This document shows positions 22,016 to 33,885 of a stretch of 64,000 nt of DNA, in pieces. This DNA is from Eleusine coracana subsp. coracana (Eukaryota > Streptophyta > Magnoliopsida > Poales > Poaceae): contig CM064417.1 of NCBI GenBank assembly GCA_032690845.1, positions 37,826,432 to 37,890,431 on the forward strand. The letters run 5' to 3'. The translations under genes were made by a program, and so were the position numbers. The notes under the pieces are model-generated. The model searched no databases, was not told where the DNA came from, and was given only the letters and a program-made list of their open reading frames with translations. Position 1 is the stretch's first letter. Every line of letters starts with the position of its first letter.

Positions 22016-24207
22016 CAAGAACAACATACCTTGCTAAAAAGCTGATTTCCCCACTTTCGTTGGGCGTGCAAAAAATCACGCGTGTCCAAATTATTGCATA
22101 TTGTATCAGAAGGAGCATCAGGATGCTGTGAGATGCCCAAGGTGCAAATACAGTCGTTACAAGAGGAACAACAATTATGACACCGATGGTGGCGTGAAGA
22201 ATACAACTAAGGGGAGAAAGAGGAAAAGAAGTTCTATGGTCGATGACTGCGATGATAGTATGGTTCCTGCCTTAGTCATGTGGTACTTACCCATGGTCGA
22301 TCACATCAGATGCTTGTTCACCAACCCTAGGGATGCGGCAATGATGACATGTCATGCACGCGAGGGAGACGGTAAGCTCAGGCATCCCGCAGATGGAACA
22401 TAGTGGAAAAATTTTGATGAGGATCATCGAGACTTCTCTTATGAGAAAAGGAACCTACGGTTTGCATTGAGTACAGACGGGATGAACCCATTCGGTCAAA
22501 TGAGGAATCCGCATGGCACTTGGCCAGTGATACTAGCAATAAACAACATTCCACCATGGTTATGCCATAAGCGTAAGTACCTACTGCTGACCACTCTTAT
22601 ATCTGGGCCCAAAGAACCTGGTAACGACATAGACGTGTTCTTAGTACCATTGTTTGAAGACCTGCTGAAACTATGGTTGGAGGGGGTCCATATATGGGAT
22701 GAGTATCTAAGAGAGTACTTCATGCTCAGAGCAATTATTTTTTTGCACGGTAAGTGATTCCCTGTCACTAAGGGCGCTATCAGGGCAAGTCAAAGGAAAT
22801 GTGGCATGTTTTGTATCTGTTGATGATACATCCCATGTGTACCTTCCAGCATCCTAGAAGCTAGTGTATACGTGAAACCGCTGATTCTTACCAGCAAAAC
22901 ACTGGTATCACGTGATGGATAGATACTTTGATGGCAAAGTTGAGAATGACATAGAACCTTGATGTTGGACTGGCAGGGTCGTGTTTAACCTTGTTAAAAA
23001 CATCAGTGTTGTTTTTGGAAAGCCGGTGAAGGGAGTCAAAAAGGCAAAAGGTCTTAAGCTGTTTAAGAACAAATCTATTTTCTTCGTATATTTCAATTAT
23101 TGGAAAGAATTGGAAGTGAATCATGCCTTCAACTAGATGCATATTGGGAAGGGTGTATTTGACAGTAGTAGCGGACTTATACTCGACCAACCTGGTAAGA
23201 CAAAGGATGGAATCAGCGCACGTAGAGATCTTGTAGTGATGGAAATAAGACCAATGCTCCATCCGCAAGAAAGAGCAAATGGAAAGTACTTTCTCCCCCT
23301 GGCAGCCTACACACTTACGATTAAGGAGAAAACAACATTCTGTAAGTTCCTCAATGGGATTAAAGTACCGACGGGTTTCTCATCGAATATCAAAAATCTT
23401 GTAAACATGGAAGAGTTAAAAGATAAGTGGATACAACACTCATGATTGCCACAAATGCTTTTGGTGATTCTCCCTATTGCTATCAGAGCTGTTAACTCGC
23501 CATGGCTGATGTTGGCTGTAACTCGCCTTAGCTACTTCTTTAACGCGGTATCGAAGAAGGTGATAACTGAAGACAAGTTAAATGACCTTCGGACCCACAT
23601 GAAGGAAACAATGTGCATACTTGAGATGATCTGCCCTCCATCCTTTTTCGATACGATGGAACACTTCATGATTCATATTGTTGACCAGATCTCTGCATTG
23701 GGCCCCGTCTACCTGCATCAGATGTTTTCGTTTGAGAGGTTCATATATGTATTGAAATGCTATGTACATACTCGTGCACATCTAGAGGGTTCTATGATCG
23801 AGGGCTATACAACTAAGGAGATCATCGAATGTTGCTCAGATTATATTAATGATGGTATCAGATCAATTGGTCTCCCATTGTCTTGTCATGAGGGTAGATT
23901 ATCTGGAAAAGGTACGAAAGGACATAGATCATTCATCAACCGTGACTTCAAATGAGTGGACCAAGCATATTTTAGCGTATTGCAACAGACGTAGATTGTG
24001 GGACCGTACTTTGAGAAACATCTGCTAGAGCTCCGCCGGAACAACAAGGATGCGATGGATAAATGGATCATAGATGAGCACAAGCGCTCTTTCACATCAT
24101 GGTTTAGCTCCCTAGACCTTCCAAGTGGCGAGTCTGTGGAAGAGAAAATGTTCAGAAAGTTAGCTAACCACCCGAGAAGAACCGTGGTTACCTTCAATGG
24201 TTTTTTC
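22016..24207 (+). pseudogene. TNP2 transposase, catalytic and C-terminal part (CACTA-2)
   Basis: Resumes after the Sirevirus with HACPNYCILYQKEHQDA and CPRCKYSRY. The Transposase_21 core follows (FALSTDGMNPFGQMRNPHGTW, then LLLTTLISGPKEPGNDIDVF, EDLLKLWLEGV). Then come NYWKELEVNH and PGKTKDGISARRDL, a DUF4218-like part (LPIAIRAV, ICPPSFFDTMEHFMIHIV, FERFIYVLKCYV) and a DUF4216-type lead-in (KRSFTSWFSSLDLP). Stops are scattered (for example after 22400, 22757, 23133, 23443, 23953), so it is dead. Similarity ends at about 24207, before the normal C-terminus. Confidence 0.85.
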
Positions 24208-24249
24208 TAACTTTTCTTTAATGATGTAGTTCATAAGAATCAGATATGA

Positions 24250-26471
24250 TTTCCCTATGAAGAGCTATCTTTTGAGAACCCAGCAGCCTTTCGTCCTGAT
24301 GATCCTACAGCCAACGATGAATCAAAGGCAATTTTTCTATCCTGCATCACCCCAACCATTCTCCCTATTGACTTCTATGGTGGTCAACGTAAGACTCAAT
24401 CATACGAGTTCTACCATCCATCAGTGATTGCTCGTCAGCTCGACTTTGGTCAATTGCCAGTCCATCTCTTTTTCGTCGATCGTCTCCGAGCTCGTCAAGA
24501 ATTAAAGACTTCACTGGAACTGATCAAGATTAGGGGTCTAACAGATGACATCATGGTGGGTGATTATAACGGCATCATTTTGTCACCCTCAGCATGAGAC
24601 CTCTTCGTCAATTGGTGGAGAGAATTGAAGAAACATCTTTTCTGCAATAACCTAAGTCACCATCTCGTCGGCTTTGTGGACATGGTAAACCTCTTTGATC
24701 TAGAGTGTTTATAATATATTCTCATCGACTTTTCATAACTAACTATCACATTACACAGGACCCGGCCATAACTCCTCCAACCGTCAGTGACAGCGGGAAA
24801 CCAATCAAATACTATCGAGCGACTAACAACCCGATCATTGGCTGTGATGCCCCGACTCCTGCTGAGCTCCTGAGCGGCCGAGGCCTGACAAAGACAATTT
24901 GCAAGACTGTGAGGAAGCAGCCGGCAAAAAGAAAAGACGGTCCGGCAACCCAATTGACTCAAGAAGCTGATCAATAGAAACGAGCCCGTATAGCAGTCCC
25001 ATCATCGACTCCGACTACTTCTGTGCCGCCAGTCCAAGTAATAACTTGTCATCCTTCAATTTCTCTGAGAATAATTTTGTAATACTTAACTCTTCTTTCA
25101 AATTTTAGCCCCTCCCATTGACTTTAGTCATGCTAGAAGCGCTTGCTCATATTACACAAGTAACACATATGATCTCATAGTAACCTAGCTTTTCTTTATT
25201 GTTGATTTCTGTAATCTTTTTTTTAGGGACTATCATCGACTTCTGCCATTCCATCGACAATAGCTCCATCGGCTCAGACTACTGAGTTATCAACAGAAGA
25301 ACTAATGCATTCTTTCGAGCTGATAGAACAACCTTCATCTTCAGTGGCCACGGTAAGAGCATTCTTTTTTAAACTTTCTCTTTTCTTGCAAAAATGTATC
25401 TTACCCTTTTGGCTTTCCTTCAGGAAATTGCGCCAAGCCTTGGGAGCCGATCCATCAACACCACTTTATCAGACTTCTCGGTGCACACCACATCCATCGA
25501 TTCCGAGAATATCGACACCGCCAACTCCAAGATAGTAGCTGACAAAACCATTTCCACCACTGCAAACCCATCGACTTGGGCTATCGTCCCTTGGGTGGAC
25601 CCACAGGTACATCCTTCAATTACTTTAACATGCAATTGTTTCATATCTTAACTTGTCGGAATTCCTAGGTAATCTTGTCATCGGTCATTCAAGTCATTCA
25701 ATCCCAAGTCCTCATCGACACTGTGTCAACCGATGCTCCAAGACCTGCTTCTCCTCCAGAGACAATAGTCAGCATAACCATGTTTTTCAAATCAACTCAT
25801 TGCTCGACTATCCTTCACTCTAGCATTCCTTCCTCCAGGCTCAAATCTCCACACACACATCTTTGGTTTTTCTGCCTAAAGATATTAAAGCCACACTCTA
25901 GCAGATTCGTCAATGACTAGATGGGTTCCCAATCGAACATTTCGTGCTGGATGCAACTCCCATCAAGCAACGCTATTTGGAAATCAAGGACATGTTGCCA
26001 CCTGGCCTTGTCCTGGTGTTGCAACCTGTGGCCTTTATCGAATTCAACCAAATCCTGGTGCTTCAAGCTCAAACTCGAGTCGAGCGCCGATTGGAACACA
26101 AGACCCTGGCAGAGGCAGCCGACAAGAAAACATAGGATGAAATAAATAAATATGTTGCTCTTCTCTCAAAGTCAACTGATCTTGAAGCAAAACTCGAAGA
26201 ATTGCGGAGGGAACAAGAAGCAATCCTGGTGGCTTTAAAGGCAAAGAACAAAGAGATAGCTGATGCAGAAATATCCCTTGCCAGAGTACCACAAGAAATC
26301 TTGGCGCAAGAGAATATCGTAACATCGGCTTATAAACAAGCAAGCAATCTATGGGACACCACATCCACTATACCTGGGTCAATCGAAGAAGACGCCTACA
26401 TCATGGCCCAAATCGATGAGCTTCGTACGAAGGCAATCAACCGCATTGACTTCTATTGTCCAGAACAGTAG
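24250..26471 (+). pseudogene. Plant mobile domain (aminotransferase-like) protein, antisense ORF of the Tat-like element
   Basis: The first segment (24250-24684) contains YEFYHPSVIARQLDFGQLP, characteristic of the plant mobile domain, but its N-terminus is missing. A GT...AG intron fits 24685-24758, and the next exon carries APTPAELLSGRGLTKTI and a lysine-rich stretch. More exon-like blocks with T/C-rich tracts before AG follow to 25900. The last block (25944-26471) is a glutamate/lysine/alanine-rich coiled coil with a single TAG at 26133-26135. PMD proteins occur both as host proteins and inside transposons; their role in transposons is unknown. In-frame stops (for example TGA in the first segment near 24595) and the lost N-terminus show it is defective. 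Confidence 0.6.
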
Positions 26472-26850
26472 GCATAGACTGTTACTGACTGCTTCAAACA
26501 ATATTTTGTTTTGTAATATTTTTGAACTAAGGGCGATATCCTTGATATCGGCCATTTGAAGAAAATGTATAAACATCGGCTATGACTTATTTTCTCCTTT
26601 ATTTTTTCTGCTAAGAACGATATTCTTCATATCAGCCATGATCAATCACTCGAGATCATGCGCCAGTCCAAACTCTTGGATGATTTTTTCAAATATTTCC
26701 AAACTTTTCTCCATCTAATCCTCAAAATGGTCTTCGATATGTCTTCTTCAATAAATGTCGGTCCGGACTTGTTGCCATCTCCTACATTGACTTCTTGCAA
26801 TTCATCGGTCGGCATAAACCCTTTTTCAAAACTCCATTGTGGTGTCTGTT
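26472..26850. other. Spacer between antisense PMD gene and protease region
   Basis: No coding similarity. AT-rich, with repeated ATATCGGCC/CATCGGCTATG-like words also found elsewhere in this element. Confidence 0.5.
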
Positions 26851-27379
26851 AGAGATACAACTTTGAATTTGATTGGTCCACTACCTCAAGGCCCTGAGTA
26901 GTAATCTTGATATAGTCCCCATCCTAAATCCTGCCAGAAAGACACTCCATATCATCTGCGTGCCATGGCGCTAAATCGGCCGATGCAATGTTGACGATTT
27001 CATCGGCTGGAACCACCTCCACTCGATCACAAATCCACTGGATCATAGACTAATGCATTGTAGGTGGTACACAACAATTTGCATGTATCCAATCACGACC
27101 CAGAAGAAGGCTATAGGGTCCTTTTCCTTCAATAACAAAAAACATAACTGACAAAGTTTTGCTGCCGATTATGAGTTCCACATTTAACACTCCTTTGGCT
27201 ATTGCGGTATGACCACTGTAATCCCATAAAATCATATTAGTATCGATTAAATCATCATCGGTCTTGCCCAACTTCTTGGCAGTAGTGATCGGCATAATAT
27301 TCACCGCAGCACCTCCATCAATCATCATTTTCCCCATCGGCATCCAGTTGACGAATCCTTTCAAATATAAAGCCTTCAA
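26851..27379 (-). pseudogene. Tat-like element aspartic protease
   Basis: Minus frame 27379-27050 carries MIDGGAAVNIMP, a retropepsin active site with Asp-Gly-Gly, and further on YSLLLGRDWIHANCC, the conserved flap/ILG region. DGG in place of DTG or DSG is usual in these plant elements. Beyond the stop at 27050 similarity continues (SMIQWICDRVEVVPADE) to about 26870. It would process the gag polyprotein. Confidence 0.78.
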
Positions 27380-27613
27380 GTGCTGATGTTTTGCTTCATC
27401 TGGTTTATCAAATACTGCTTGCTAGATATCAAATACCAACTAAGGCACCTCGTCATTATCAGCAAACAATTCCTCTTCTGAAGCCATGAACTCCTGTGGA
27501 AGCATCATCACGATGCCCACTATTGCATCAGGTACTTGTGATTTTTATCTTTGGTCTCCAAACCTTTTTAGGCGGCTGATCGTCATCTTCATCATAATAA
27601 TACCTGCCAGCCC

Positions 27614-28389
27614 TCATCTATCGGCATCGCATCCTCTGGATTCTTCGCTTCTGGCTCCTAGAAAATATACCAAATGGACACCACTGCTCTTCTTGTGTTT
27701 GTTCTTCCTGCAACTCTTCATCGACTCTTTGTCAAACTTGTCTTCTTCAACTTTCCCTGCTCTAAGTCGATCAAAAGCTGACACTCTGCCTTGCCTATCG
27801 ACTTTCCTTTCCATCGACTCTTTCATGTTACTTTGTTGATCTTGTTGTTGATAGAACTTTGGAACTTCGCTGTACATCCGATCTGCACGCCGACTGCAAC
27901 CAGGACAATTGTCAATTGAAGGCAACTTCATGTTATTCTCCCTGCAATATTTGAAAAAACGGACACTCCTAGTGTGGATCAAACCATGATCCCTTTAATT
28001 CCCTGTCCCTTTTCTTCTGATATCGGCTAATAAAAGCTTCAACATTGTCGATGCCAGCCATGTTAACATTTGTAGGGAATGGATGTCCATCGATCTTCAT
28101 AGCACCTTTAGTAAACTTTATCTTGCCTTGCTCAATCGCCATCTGTATTTGTCTTCTAAAACGGTGAGTTATGCTATTTGCAATGCATCTTCTTCTTCAA
28201 TTCTTCAGCAGATGGTATCACATGATTAGGTGGCAATTGGATGTGCTTCTCTTGCAACAGCATGTCAAATATCTTATCGGTCTTGGTGATAAAATCATAC
28301 TTTTCCTCTAGCTCATTCTGCTTCACCCAACGACATGATAAAATATTCTTATTCCTTGTCCACTCAGCCATATTGACATCTTCGGTCAC
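27614..28389 (-). pseudogene. Tat-like element gag C-terminal region
   Basis: Two minus frames: 28389-28174 (FDMLLQEKHIQLPPNHVIPS and AEELKKKMHCK) and 27982-27614 (FKYCRENNMKLPSIDNCPGC). The spaced cysteines suggest a nucleic-acid-binding zinc-type segment rather than a standard CCHC. Stops separate the two frames. Confidence 0.6.
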
Positions 28390-28439
28390 CTCCCCAGACT
28401 TAGAGTCATAATCATTATAGTTGACTTGAATCGGCCTAG

Positions 28440-28860
28440 ATCGTGCCCCTCAAGTTAGATTTTCCCGGATAGATACCTTCTATACCAATTGGGACAAGAT
28501 CTCAAACTCCGCCGAGGGAAACTTTTCCCTTAAGGGAGCTACTAACCCATTAAAAGCAATCTCCGCCATCTGATTATCTGTTAATTGGAGGCTGAAACAC
28601 TTGCTGCGTACTTCCTTGAATCTCTGCACATAATCATGCACACATTCACCAGCTTTCTGCCTTACAGCAATCAAATTTGACAATCTTATCTCCCTAGTCT
28701 CAGCGAAGAAATACTTATGAAACTTCTGTTCAAGATCGGCCCAAGTTACAATAGAATTCGGAGGCAACAATGCGAACCACGAGAAAGACAAATTGGACAA
28801 TGATAACGGAAACAACCTGATCTTTAATGCTTCAGTGGCTCCTGCCTCTCCACATTGCAC
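28440..28860 (-). pseudogene. Tat-like element gag core (Retrotrans_gag)
   Basis: Minus frame of 126 codons with LKIRLFPLSLSNLSFSWF, TWADLEQKFHKYFF and CVHDYVQRFKEVRSKC, matching the Retrotrans_gag domain. The frame closes just after PSAEFEILSQLV. This forms the capsid. Confidence 0.8.
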
Positions 28861-29265
28861 AAAAACAGGCTGATATGCTCAACAGTGGTAGTATTGTCTT
28901 GTCCAGTGAACTTAGTAAATTCTGGTGGCCTATATCAACTCGGCATAGCAATCAAGTCATAGTTAGGAGGATACGGGGGTCAATACATATATGTCTGTTG
29001 TTTTGGCTTTAAATCGAATTGTTTCCTCATCACCTTAGCAATCTTCACTTCCAGTCATCGGTCAAAACATTAATATTTGGAATATTCAATGCAGGACCAG
29101 ATGCTCGCACTTGTGGGGCTGTCTGTGAACCAAAATTGACAACAGTGTGCTGGACTCCCAAATCCCAGGCAATGCAGATGATGATAGCATGCCGAACATG
29201 CTTGGCTCTACATTTGGTGTTGTACCATATGTCACATTTGGTTCTAAAGCGTCCTGCCTGTAATA

Positions 29266-29940
29266 CTATGGCTGTATCTGCGGTGATGTCTTCTGTAGAA
29301 TAATCCTAGGATCGGATCCAGGTGTCCTCCTTGTAGCACCACCACTGTTATTCCTTGGGGGTGGAGTGGCACTCTCTAATGCTGGCACTGAGCTTGCCGA
29401 AGGCATTATAGTGCTAGTACTGGGTGGCTGCTGCTCAAGTCCTTCAACTGCAGGCCGAGGAATATTTCCCTGCATATGAAAATACATCAGCCCACGTGCT
29501 GGATCATCATATACGCATCCCTCCACTCTCTGAATGATCAAAGCCCTCAAAGTATTTACCAACACAGGTGATTGATTGATCAATGCATGATGTATAGCCG
29601 CATGTATCATGCTGTTCAATGTAGCCTCATCTACCACCTCCATCGGCTTATCGGCATGCGACTTCTCAGTTTCATCTTCATCAATCAAAGTAGCCACGGG
29701 TAATTTTCCCTTCTGTATGATCTTGCCATGCTTGGTTTTGCTAAATGTGCTCAACAAAAGGCTTTCGTACTCAGCAATTTTCTGATCAATTTGTGTCCTT
29801 GTTTCATCGCTCAGATCATCCTTATCAACAGGCATTATGTTCTCTATCTTCAGATCCGCGCTAATATCATGTTTTGATGGAGAATTATCAGGGAGCTTGG
29901 GATCCTTTCGTATTCCCAGTTCAGCCATATCGTAGACCTT
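29266..29940 (-). CDS. Tat-like element gag N-terminal region
   Basis: Minus frame open through the PBS; the likely start is the Met of MAELGIRKDPKLPDN near 29928. It is an acidic, then Pro/Ser-rich N-terminal gag extension with PARGLMYFHMQGNIPRP. It is separated from the gag core by about 400 bp containing stops, so it is a fragment. Confidence 0.55.
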   Translation of the reverse strand, partial: KVYDMAELGIRKDPKLPDNSPSKHDISADLKIENIMPVDKDDLSDETRTQIDQKIAEYESLLLSTFSKTKHGKIIQKGKLPVATLIDEDETEKSHADKPMEVVDEATLNSMIHAAIHHALINQSPVLVNTLRALIIQRVEGCVYDDPARGLMYFHMQGNIPRPAVEGLEQQPPSTSTIMPSASSVPALESATPPPRNNSGGATRRTPGSDPRIILQKTSPQIQP

Positions 29941-29950
29941 GATGTTCTTA

Positions 29951-29970
29951 TCCCACCGGGCTTGCCAAAA
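29951..29970 (-). promoter_or_regulatory. Primer-binding site of the Tat-like element
   Basis: Minus-strand TTTTGGCAAGCCCGGTGGGA, four bases inside the 5' LTR boundary. Close variants of this site are found in grass Tat-lineage elements. Confidence 0.65.
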
Positions 29971-29974
29971 AGCG

Positions 29975-31174
29975 TGTTGACCCAAGAGAAAAAAAGCGTG
30001 TTGCTTCACTCTAGTGCGGGCTCAATGCAAAGAAACCGAGGCGTGTCTGTCAATTTTCCCTACAAATCAACAAAGAGAGAAACATTTAAATTTCATGGGT
30101 CACGGGCCCAGGACAGGCCGATAAAGAAAGCCGATAGTCACTGTTAGTGAAACCAGTCGATGGCTATAAACAACGGGTGATATTATTAAAATAAACTAAT
30201 TGGCTGATTTGAATGGGCTCATCGGCAATTCAATAAATGAATATTAAATATCCCATAACCAGTGCCGATGAGAACTAGGTCGATAGAGCGAAGTCAATAA
30301 AAACTATGCAAGACACGCCAGACTTATTCTGTCGATGAAGTAAAGTCGATAGGCCAGAGTCGATAGGTATACAGTAAATATGCAAAGACTTGATGTGGAC
30401 AAGGGTTCTCGATCTTTCCATAGGTTCTGGTAAACTTGATGAAGGCGGAGGTGATACACAAATCGATCCGCCTTCTAAACAACATGTTCGGAATCCCGCA
30501 ATCACAGCACAACGTCTCCTCTGGTTATCAACCATCCAAGGACGATTGACCTCGCCGAGAAGGCTCCTCTGGTTATCAAGAACATAAGAAAGAATAACGA
30601 AGAATGCAACATAATTGCAGATGTATGATTAAACTCACGAAGTTGGGGTCTCACAAACCGACGAATGACGACACTGTTTATAAACAGAATTGATCTAAGA
30701 AAAACCCAAACCCTAATGAAGAGGCGACAGCTGTATATGAGGACCCTAGTGATGAGTACATCATACCCATGGATACACACAACACTCCTCCAACTAAGAT
30801 GAAAGTTCATGTGCATCACCTGAATTTACAGGTGAGATCGTTTCTAATGTTTTTATTATATGGTTTTGAGAATAGATTGCTACCTAATGAATTAATTGTT
30901 GTTAGGAACCATGGAGATGATGATGAGATAGCTGGAGAGGTGATTGGAGGCGTGATGGGCCAGCAAGGACGTCCAAGCCAAGGTGGAGGCCCAATCAAAA
31001 CCGACTTCGAGTCTGTTTCGGAGCCCAGGATCAGTCTGCACTAAAAATAGAAAGAGGTAAAATAACCCTATCGGGTCCACTTTATTCCTTTCGGCCATTG
31101 AGCTTCGCTGAATTCAGCCGATTTCAACTCTCCGCCTCTGACCAATGGGACCGGTTAAAATTCCGGTGCCAACA
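29975..31174 (-). repeat. Tat-like 5' LTR (1200 bp)
   Basis: Starts on the minus strand with TGTTGGCACCGG at 31174 and ends in CA at 29975. It is the same family as the solo LTR 39217-40560 and the fragment 35961-36880. All three share the start and the AATAAAGTGG/GATAGGGTTATTTT block; this copy has a diverged central region. Confidence 0.75.
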
Positions 31175-31849
31175 AGATGACGGGTGGATTTTTTTTTCAT
31201 ATGGGGATGGATATGTTCCTCCACTCCCCAGCGGGTAATATACCTATTGCCATCTTTATCCACCCTTCCAAAAATGATGTTGAAAAATGTTATAGATTTA
31301 AACAGATGCAGTGTATTGTCTAATACATCTTACACATTTTCTTTGATTGACAGCTTAAGTGCCTGTTTAACGTCTTTGCAGTGCGTTTTTGCTTCGTCCC
31401 TTGGGCATCCAGTCTCCAGAGTCTCGTAAGCGAGCTTGAGTTCAGTTTTTCTCCTCAAGGACCGTGGACCAATCTGGTGTGTTCTACAAACCAAACCAGT
31501 TTAGACTGAATTCACGAAGTTAGTATAAATTAAGATTATTATATAATCAATTTTTTTCATCCATCTGAAACTGGACAGGTTTATTACTTAGATATTCAAA
31601 ACTCTTGCATTATGACCGTCACTGGATCAGAAAGTGTCTCCACTCCAATAATTTTTTTGATATCCATGTTCTTCTGAGGAACTTCGAATAATAATAATGG
31701 ACCAATTCCATAAATGCCATTACAAATTTTGTTTATCCCATATCTGCCGTTGCAAAATCAATTATCGCATACGTGCTATCGTTTTACAAATTTTATCCCA
31801 TTTATGCATTCACGACATCATCAGCATGTAATATTTTTCTAAATGAATA
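31175..31849. other. Intergenic DNA
   Basis: No gene supported. 31690-31820 has repeated ATCCCAT(A/T)T(C/A)TGC-like words with degenerate inverted similarity to 32500-32640. Confidence 0.4.
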
Positions 31850-32470
31850 ATCTGCCGTCATATTCAGCCACATAGAAGGCTGCATGGACACGCTGCACAC
31901 AGGATCTAATTCGCGTTGCTTGGCCATGGCTGCTGGCCACACGGGCCAACGGGCGCGCTGCGCGTAGAGAGCGGCCCCGGCGATGGCAGGCGGAGAGCAG
32001 CAGCAGTAGTCGCGACTGCGTCATAGCGCACAGCGACGGAGAGACCCGCGACCGCGGCGGACAAGTGAGGCGACGAAGCGGCGCGCGGCGACGGCGGCCA
32101 CAGCGAGGAGAGGGAGCAGCGTGCGGCGGGCCATAACGGCGGCTGCGGCGATGGTACGCGGGCTGCGCGGCAGGTAGGCGGCGGCGCGGCACGCAAGCAC
32201 GAAGTGGGCGCTGTGCGACGCATGAGGCGGACGGCTGCAGGGGCCGCGCGGCTCGCGGGAGCACGGCGTGTGGGCAGCCGGACGCACGCGACAGGTGGCG
32301 TCGTGACACACGGGCATGAGGCGGGGGCTGCGCGAGACACACGAGGCGAGCGGTTGTGGGGACCGCGCGACGCGAGCAGTCGTCGCGACGTGGGGGCAGC
32401 TCGACGCGGTGGCCAGTGAACTGCGGAGGAGCTCGCCCGTATGGACTGCCAAGGCAAGAAGGCTGGAGGA
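31850..32470. other. GC-rich island, no recognisable gene
   Basis: About 600 bp with many CG dinucleotides in an AT-rich setting. Several frames are open on both strands (for example 31906-32457 minus, 183 codons), but all give Arg/Ala/Ser/Pro-rich low-complexity protein, as expected by chance at this base composition. AT-rich flanks with partial inverted similarity suggest a captured fragment in a TIR element. Confidence 0.35.
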
Positions 32471-33094
32471 GGAAGAAAGTGAGGGGGTATTGTAGTCTTT
32501 TCCCATATTTGATGGCATATTCGGGAAAGAAAATTACAATTTAATAATATCTATGGGAATAGCTCTTTTATGTTGACATATTTGGGAATATGCCATTTTA
32601 TATGGCATACACGGGATTATCTCAATAATATATGGTCCAATCAGCACTTGATGACCACTTGAAGATACATGTTCATGGCATGTGATTCAGATTTGCTTCA
32701 GGCTATCTTGGATTTCGTCCAAAATTGCTACCCCTTTTTATTTGATTGTGCCTTGCTCTTTCTCTCAAGGTTGTTTTGTGGTTTTGATCTCGTATATAGG
32801 TAAATTTATTATACGGGTGATGGCGGATATATAATAACCCATTATAAAGTACATAATGACCATATCGTCTCCATCCACCACCGCACACTGCATATAGGAG
32901 GCCTCGTCCGACTTCGAGCTCAGGCCCCGCTTCCTCTCTCAAGTTCTTGGACGAGTTGAACCCTACGATATAGATAGGTTCATATCTCTTAGACTCTTAC
33001 TGAGCAAAGTTTGGAGCTTGAAATCTTTACTTGAATTTCCCATATCTCTTACTCGACCTTTGGTTACATGGGATAGAAAGAAATTTATTTTATC
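32471..33094. other. Intergenic DNA
   Basis: No convincing frame. Contains TATGGCATA-type words near 32515-32620 and a mildly GC-rich patch at 32870-32940. Confidence 0.4.
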
Positions 33095-33310
33095 AAACTT
33101 TTGTTGGGGCGACAGCCTTTTTACTGGGTAATTTGGTTATGTAGAAATGATATTGTCTTTAACATGTCATAAGTTGTATCGTCGTCACAAGTGCTTCTAG
33201 TCACTTTTACAAAAAGAGGAGACAAGAGCACCCATAGCTGCACGGTGTCATGCACTTGAGCTGACTTTAGTGGACATTTTTGCATCCAATGGATGATGTT
33301 TTATTAATAG
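33095..33310 (+). pseudogene. Non-LTR (LINE) reverse transcriptase C-terminal fragment
   Basis: In one frame 33123-33162 reads YWVIWLCRNDIVFN, the motif at the C-terminal end of plant LINE RT proteins (zf-RVT region). After a frame change the sequence continues QKEETRAPIAARCHALE and ends near 33290. It is short, with stops and frame shifts. An identification from motif memory only. Confidence 0.45.
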
Positions 33311-33460
33311 AATTTCCCATGTGTAATAAGTTTAGCAGTTTTATTTCAAAACTATGGTGTGAGACTCTGGACAGTTTCATCTATTGATCGATACAAAGGC
33401 TGGAATATTAATACATATTCTCTTTTTCAAACAAAAATATATTCCATGCAGCCCGAAATA

Positions 33461-33885
33461 CACTACGGAAAATGGCTAGTTGTCGAGTGCCCTGGTCTTT
33501 ACCGAGTGCAATATATCGAGCACTCAGCAAACAGCTCTTTTGCTGAGTGTCTCCTGCACAACACTCAGCAACTTTTGGTCTTTGTCAAGTGCCACGTCAA
33601 AAACACTCGGCAAAAGCTACTACGGTACTCGACAAAGATAGGACACTCGGCAAAGAGGGCAACATGAACCTCACGTGAGGCGCTCGACGACGTTGCTTGG
33701 CGGTCGTCAAACCTTTGCCGAGTGTCCTCGACAAATGTTCCAAGTGTCCTCGACAAAGGTTTGACGGCCGCCAAACAATGTCGTCATGTGAGGCTCACGT
33801 GGCCCTCTTTACCGAGTGTCTTGTAGGGACACTCGGTAAATCAGTTATTTGTCGAGTCTTTTGCAGGGACACTCGACAATCTAAT
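33461..33885. repeat. CACTA-3 5' terminal and subterminal repeats
   Basis: About fifteen copies of ACTCGGCAAA, TTTGCCGAGTG or close variants in both orientations after the CACTA end. The 33661-33800 part is a larger imperfect inverted repeat centred near 33730. Confidence 0.8.

Larger units (their letters stand above)
8011..24207 (+). mobile_element. CACTA-2: autonomous-type CACTA transposon, interrupted and 3'-truncated
   Basis: Begins with CACTACCACAAATAGGGTCT at 8011 followed by TAGCGG/CCGCTA subterminal repeats, in opposite orientation to CACTA-1. It carries a TNP2 gene reading plus (8845-9456 and 22016-24207). A Sirevirus complex occupies 9457-22015. The element stops near 24207 within the downstream half of TNP2, where a Tat-like retroelement begins; no 3' terminus is found in the window, so its target duplication cannot be checked. 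The 5' flank at the putative TSD is GGA (8008-8010). Confidence 0.75.
24208..31174 (-). mobile_element. Tat-like Gypsy element, pol-less and 3'-truncated, with antisense PMD gene
   Basis: On the minus strand: 5' LTR 31174-29975, PBS 29970-29951, gag from about 29940, gag core 28860-28480, protease 27379-27050. No RT, RNase H or integrase motif is found between the protease and the antisense gene, a gap of under 600 bp. A plant-mobile-domain (PMD) gene reads plus at 24250-26471. Antisense extra ORFs between pol and the 3' LTR are known for Tat-lineage plant elements, which fits this order. The 3' LTR is missing; the left end abuts CACTA-2 TNP2. Confidence 0.65.

Noticed and set aside
31906..32457. 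183-codon minus ORF, the longest in the intergenic part
   Set aside because: Several frames on both strands are open here because of high GC content; the product is Ala/Arg/Ser/Pro low complexity without a domain.
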